Positions 5,079 to 8,008 of a stretch of DNA of 8,008 bases are shown here, piece after piece. The notes beneath the pieces were generated by a model. That model was not told the DNA's origin and searched no databases. It saw only the letters and a list, made by a program, of their open reading frames with translations. The stretch is from the NCBI GenBank assembly GCA_041477005.1, contig JBGOUJ010000363.1, forward strand, positions 1 to 8,008, given 5' to 3'. Positions within the stretch are counted from its first letter, which is position 1. The number at the start of each line of letters is the position of its first letter. The DNA is from JBGOUJ01 sp041477005. GTDB lineage: Bacteria; Acidobacteriota; Terriglobia; Bryobacterales; JACQDG01. Made by a program: the position numbers and the translations under genes.

Positions 5079-6383
5079 TCAAAAGCGAGCGAAGAGGTCC
5101 TTGGTTACGTAGGCCGGTCGTGAGGGCTTCGACGAGCCTGTCTTCTTACTGGATTGCCACTCCGGATGGTGGCCCTGTTCCAGACTGATCAGGCGTTCTT
5201 TCACGGCCTCGCAGTCGTTGATGTCGCCCACGATCCACCTTCGCTGAAGCCGCTCCGCAACGTAGGCAGTAACGCCCCCGCCGGCGAAAGGATCACACAC
5301 CAGGTCACCTTCCTGGGTTGTCAATTTGATGACCCTTTCCAGTATGATCGGGGCCAGCTCATTTGCCGGCCGGTTCTTATATTTTCGATGGCGCACCGGT
5401 GGCACATCGTCCCACACGTCGGTCAGGTTCAATCCGAGGGGGTTGAGATACTTCTTGTGCCCGCCGTAGTCCTTGACGTCTTTGCCGCAGTGCCGGCACG
5501 CCTGCACAGCGGTGCGCACAAGGTCCCGATTAAAGACCCGCGGCTTCTGCCCTTTGACGTAAAACAGCAGGCCGTAGTGGCTAGGGGACAGGCGATTTGG
5601 AATCGGCAGGCTATGGGCCTTGTCGATGGCGATCCAATGTTTGAAGGTCATCTCGCGGAGCGAGTTGAGATAACTGCCGTACTCGATGAGCCACTTGGGC
5701 AGGTTGTAGATGAAGAGCGCTCCGCCTGGGGCCAAGACCCTTACGGCTTCCTTGATCCACTGCTTGCTCCAGGAAAGATATTCGGTTGAAGGTCTGTTGT
5801 CGGCGCCATTCGACCCATAGTTCTTCCTGAGATTAAAGGGCGGATCCGCAAATAGGGTATCGACCGACCCTGTCTGAAGGGAGCCAAGCAGTTCCAAGCA
5901 GTCAGCCCTATGCACTTGGCCGAGCTTTGTAGCGTAGACTCGTCGCATGATGTTCCATTCAGCAGACGAGAGTACGGGAAACGGAGCTTCAACGCAATCG
6001 GTCGATTCGGGTAAGATCACGGTGGCGCCCCTGACTGCACTATCGGCCGGTGGCATCGGCTTTTGTAGAACACAGAGGTAACTCGAAGTGAGCTGCTGTA
6101 CAAGGACATTCTCCATCTCCGCACGAGAATCGTCGGAGGCGACATCGACCTCGGAATCATTGTGGTCCCGAGCGATCGGCTGCAGTCGTATTTGCCTGAC
6201 CGAACTCCTTCCGTCTCTTACGCCAAACAGGTCATCCGCGAGACGGACGCCGACCAGCTTCCAGTTATGCTGATCGAGATCGAACATGACGGGCCAGGTC
6301 CCGCCCTCAAGAAGAAAATTACGAATACCAGCAAAGCCGATCGAGCATGACTTGCGGCCGGGCTTGTTCTTGCGAGGCGTCAC
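5079..6383 (-). CDS. Beta-class DNA methyltransferase (N6-adenine/N4-cytosine) with unexplained N-terminal region
   Basis: This is a 434-residue ORF. The C-terminal part (about 152-400) is a SAM-dependent DNA methyltransferase: GQVHRADCLELL (155-166), catalytic motif IV DPPFN (180-184), VLAPGGALFIYN (216-227), a CxxC pair (C296, C299), and SAM-binding motif I DPFAGGGVT (364-372). Motif IV before motif I is the beta-class order, which includes CcrM-like adenine and N4-cytosine enzymes. The first 145 residues match nothing I recognise. The start is uncertain: the GTG at 6383 overlaps the stop of a decayed DUF1501 fragment, ATG 6287 (residue 33) is possible, and ATG 5948 (residue 146) would leave just the catalytic domain. 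None has a good ribosome binding site. Base composition looks less GC-rich than its neighbours, suggesting horizontal gain. No endonuclease gene is adjacent, so it is an orphan enzyme within this window; the target site is unknown. Confidence 0.85.
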   Translation of the reverse strand: MTPRKNKPGRKSCSIGFAGIRNFLLEGGTWPVMFDLDQHNWKLVGVRLADDLFGVRDGRSSVRQIRLQPIARDHNDSEVDVASDDSRAEMENVLVQQLTSSYLCVLQKPMPPADSAVRGATVILPESTDCVEAPFPVLSSAEWNIMRRVYATKLGQVHRADCLELLGSLQTGSVDTLFADPPFNLRKNYGSNGADNRPSTEYLSWSKQWIKEAVRVLAPGGALFIYNLPKWLIEYGSYLNSLREMTFKHWIAIDKAHSLPIPNRLSPSHYGLLFYVKGQKPRVFNRDLVRTAVQACRHCGKDVKDYGGHKKYLNPLGLNLTDVWDDVPPVRHRKYKNRPANELAPIILERVIKLTTQEGDLVCDPFAGGGVTAYVAERLQRRWIVGDINDCEAVKERLISLEQGHHPEWQSSKKTGSSKPSRPAYVTKDLFARF

Positions 6384-6489
6384 GCCAAGACCTTGTGGGC
6401 CACGTTGCCGGCGACATCCGTCAACCGGAAGTTGCGACCGCGTAGAAGTAGGTCAGTGGGTGCAGGATCGTCGCGTGCAAATCGTGGAC
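6380..6489 (-). pseudogene. Decayed C-terminal fragment of a DUF1501-family gene
   Basis: On the minus strand, codons from 6489 read VHDLHATILH-PLTYFYA, then after a one-base slip the next frame reads RGRNFRLTDVAGNVAHKVLA and a TGA at 6382-6380. This matches, from memory of the family, the usual DUF1501 C-terminus (VHDLHATILHLLGLDHxRLTY..GRDFRLTDV.G.VV.). About 7-8 residues after ILH are missing and the 110-nt span is not a multiple of three, so it is broken. Nothing upstream of it on this strand looks like the rest of the gene. It belongs to a different subfamily from the intact DUF1501 gene next door, whose C-terminus ends DHGVEAIQELFV. Confidence 0.75.
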
Positions 6490-6515
6490 CCGGACCACTT
6501 CATTTTTTTCGGACG

Positions 6516-6544
6516 TTGCTCCGCCCCGCCGGTTAGCATACAAT
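6516..6544 (+). promoter_or_regulatory. Candidate promoter of the DUF1501 gene
   Basis: TTGCTC (6516-6521) and TACAAT (6539-6544) are separated by 17 bases; the -10 is a 5/6 match and the -35 a 3/6 match to consensus. This would give a leader of roughly 75-80 nt to the ATG at 6629. Upstream, 6384-6515 holds mostly the DUF1501 fragment. Confidence 0.45.
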
Positions 6545-6576
6545 GGGGCCGTAGGAGCGCTGGGTGCGGCGGCCAG

Positions 6577-6595
6577 GCGCTTGATTTTCAAGTGC
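6577..6595 (+). repeat. Small hairpin in the 5' leader of the DUF1501 gene
   Basis: GCGCTTGA (6577-6584) and TCAAGTGC (6588-6595) can pair over 8 positions (7 Watson-Crick, one G:U) around a TTT loop. It lies between the candidate promoter and the ribosome binding site. No T-run follows. It may affect leader stability; no role is shown. Confidence 0.4.
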
Positions 6596-6628
6596 TTAGC
6601 ACAGCAACCTTCCTGAGGAGCCACGGCC

Positions 6629-7999
6629 ATGATTCGCTTGGATGCGGAAAAGGCAGTTCATTTCTGTGATGGGCTCAGCCGGCGCGATTTTCTTCATGCC
6701 GGTTCCCTCGCCTATCTGGGCCTCGGCCTGACCGACTTGCTCGGCCTGAAGGCGCGCGGCGCGGTCACCAAAGACGTCAACTGCATCATGCTGTTCCTGG
6801 TGGGCGGGCCGAGCCAGCTCGACACCTGGGACCCGAAGCCCAATGCGCCGGCCGAGATTCGCGGACCGTATAAGCCGATTCCGACCAATGTTTCCGGCAT
6901 TCAGATCAGCGAAGTGTTTCCGCGGATGGCCAAGCACGCCGACAAGTACGCGCTGGTGCGGACGCTCAACCACACCGCCGCCGCGGTCCACGACACCGGC
7001 CACCAGATGATGCAAACCGGGCGGTTGTTCCAGGGCGGCATCGAATACCCGCACGTGGGCTGCGTCCTGAGCAAGCTGAAGGGGCCGAAGGGTGACGTGC
7101 CGGCGCACATGCTCATGCCCCGGCCGATTGGGAATACCGGCGGGAACATGCCCCACGGGCAATCGGCGGGCTTCCTGGGCAAGATCTATGACCCTTTCGT
7201 GCTGAATGCCGATCCCTCGGAGCCGAATTTCCATGTGCCCGACATGCTGCCGCCGGATTACATGCCGGCCATTCGCGTGGAGCGGCGCAAGAACTGGCGC
7301 GAAATGATCGATCAGTCGGTGAAGCAGCTCGAGTCCGCTCCGGACGCCAAGCTGCTCGACTCGACTTTCAACCAGGCTTACACGCTGATGTCGTCGGCCA
7401 AGGCGCGCGAGGCGTTCGATCTGAACCGGGAGCCGGAGGACTCGCGGTCGCGCTACGGGAAGAACCGCTTCGGTCAGAGCTGCCTGCTCGCCCGGCGGCT
7501 GATCGAGGCCGGCGTGCGCTTTGTGACCGTGAACATGTTCGAGACGGTGTTTGACGAGATCACCTGGGACATCCACGGCTCCAGTCCCTTCAGCCCGATC
7601 ACCTGCTACCGCGACCTGGTGGGGCCGATGTTCGACGCGGCCTTCACTTCGCTGATAGAAGACCTCCACCAGCGTGGTTTGCTGCAGGAGACGCTGGTCG
7701 TGGCGATGGGTGAGTTCGGGCGGACCCCGAAGGTCAATCCGGCCGGCGGGCGCGACCACTGGCCGCAGTGCTGGAGCATTATGTTCGCCGGCGGCGGGGT
7801 CAAAGGCGGGCAGGTCGTTGGGGAGTCGGATGAAATCGGCGCCGCGCCGAAGACCCGGCCGGTGTCGCCGGGGGAGGTCGCGGCTACCATTTATCATGCC
7901 CTGGGGATTCCGCTCGATACGGTGCTGCCGGGGCCATCGAGTCGTCCCATTCGCGCGGTGGATCACGGGGTGGAGGCGATTCAGGAGCTGTTCGTTTAG
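6629..7999 (+). CDS. DUF1501 family protein with Tat export signal
   Basis: This is a complete 456-residue member of DUF1501, a family in the alkaline phosphatase/sulfatase-like fold that is abundant in planctomycetes, Verrucomicrobia and Solibacter-like acidobacteria; its biochemical role is not established. The N-terminus carries a twin-arginine signal (SRRDFL, 17-22, followed by the hydrophobic stretch SLAYLGLGLTDLLGL), so a folded protein is exported. Family marks follow: FLVGGPSQLDTWDPKP (57-72), RTLNHTAAAVHDTGHQMMQTG (111-131), EFGRTP (362-367), GRDHW (374-378) and AGGGVKGGQVVG (28-39 within the last 97 residues). The start is backed by an AGGAG ribosome binding site about 9-10 nt upstream. 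Its usual partner, a DUF1549/DUF1553 (cytochrome-domain) gene, is not upstream; it could lie past the right edge, only 9 nt after the stop. Confidence 0.96.
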   Translation: MIRLDAEKAVHFCDGLSRRDFLHAGSLAYLGLGLTDLLGLKARGAVTKDVNCIMLFLVGGPSQLDTWDPKPNAPAEIRGPYKPIPTNVSGIQISEVFPRMAKHADKYALVRTLNHTAAAVHDTGHQMMQTGRLFQGGIEYPHVGCVLSKLKGPKGDVPAHMLMPRPIGNTGGNMPHGQSAGFLGKIYDPFVLNADPSEPNFHVPDMLPPDYMPAIRVERRKNWREMIDQSVKQLESAPDAKLLDSTFNQAYTLMSSAKAREAFDLNREPEDSRSRYGKNRFGQSCLLARRLIEAGVRFVTVNMFETVFDEITWDIHGSSPFSPITCYRDLVGPMFDAAFTSLIEDLHQRGLLQETLVVAMGEFGRTPKVNPAGGRDHWPQCWSIMFAGGGVKGGQVVGESDEIGAAPKTRPVSPGEVAATIYHALGIPLDTVLPGPSSRPIRAVDHGVEAIQELFV

Positions 8000-8008
8000 G
8001 CCCCTTAC

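Noticed and set aside
4945..6489. Genomic island integrated at the tRNA-Ala gene
   Set aside because: No integrase and no repeat of the tRNA 3' end was found in the window, and the methyltransferase lies on the 5' side of the tRNA, whereas islands usually join the 3' side.
6596..7966. 456-codon open frame on the minus strand opposite the DUF1501 gene
   Set aside because: It is a GC-rich shadow frame: the opposite strand has a full DUF1501 protein with Tat signal and ribosome binding site, and this translation is Arg/His-rich with no family motifs.

Overview
The window looks like the chromosome of a GC-rich free-living bacterium, most plausibly an acidobacterium of the Solibacter/Bryobacterales type; a planctomycete is the main alternative. 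The reasons are a Tat-exported DUF1501 protein, a compartment operon built like the planctomycete/Verrucomicrobia type (one BMC-H, three BMC-P and a class II aldolase), GC-rich codon use, and a long inverted repeat of the kind scattered between genes in such genomes. This placement is inference; no marker here settles it.

Left part (1-2782). The 5' part of dnaK runs off the left edge on the minus strand, driven by a promoter with perfect consensus hexamers. Divergent from it is a compact plus-strand cluster of three genes with 7-nt gaps: a secreted M29-like protein that seems to have lost most of its metal ligands, a small one-pass membrane protein, and a four-pass membrane protein.

Centre (2804-5020, all minus). 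A tRNA-Ala(CGC) is followed 53 nt later by a compact bacterial microcompartment operon: class II (fuculose/rhamnulose-phosphate type) aldolase, a long REP-like hairpin, one hexameric shell protein (BMC-H) and three pentameric vertex proteins (BMC-P). The last two BMC-P genes overlap by ATGA. The aldolase has a Pro/Gly/Ser-rich linker and a short C-terminal helix that fits an encapsulation peptide. The model is that the aldolase cleaves a deoxysugar phosphate to DHAP and lactaldehyde inside a shell made by its neighbours. The operon is closed on both sides, so the aldehyde dehydrogenase, PduL-type phosphotransacylase and alcohol dehydrogenase of a full compartment must be encoded elsewhere or be absent.

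Right part (5079-7999). A beta-class DNA methyltransferase with an unexplained N-terminal region of about 150 residues and no visible restriction partner lies on the minus strand. Just upstream of it is a decayed C-terminal fragment of a DUF1501 gene. An intact, Tat-exported DUF1501 gene runs outward on the plus strand to the right end. No intergenic stretch exceeds 300 bases; the longest (6384-6628) holds the DUF1501 fragment, a candidate promoter and a small hairpin. No CRISPR, insertion sequence or integrase was seen.
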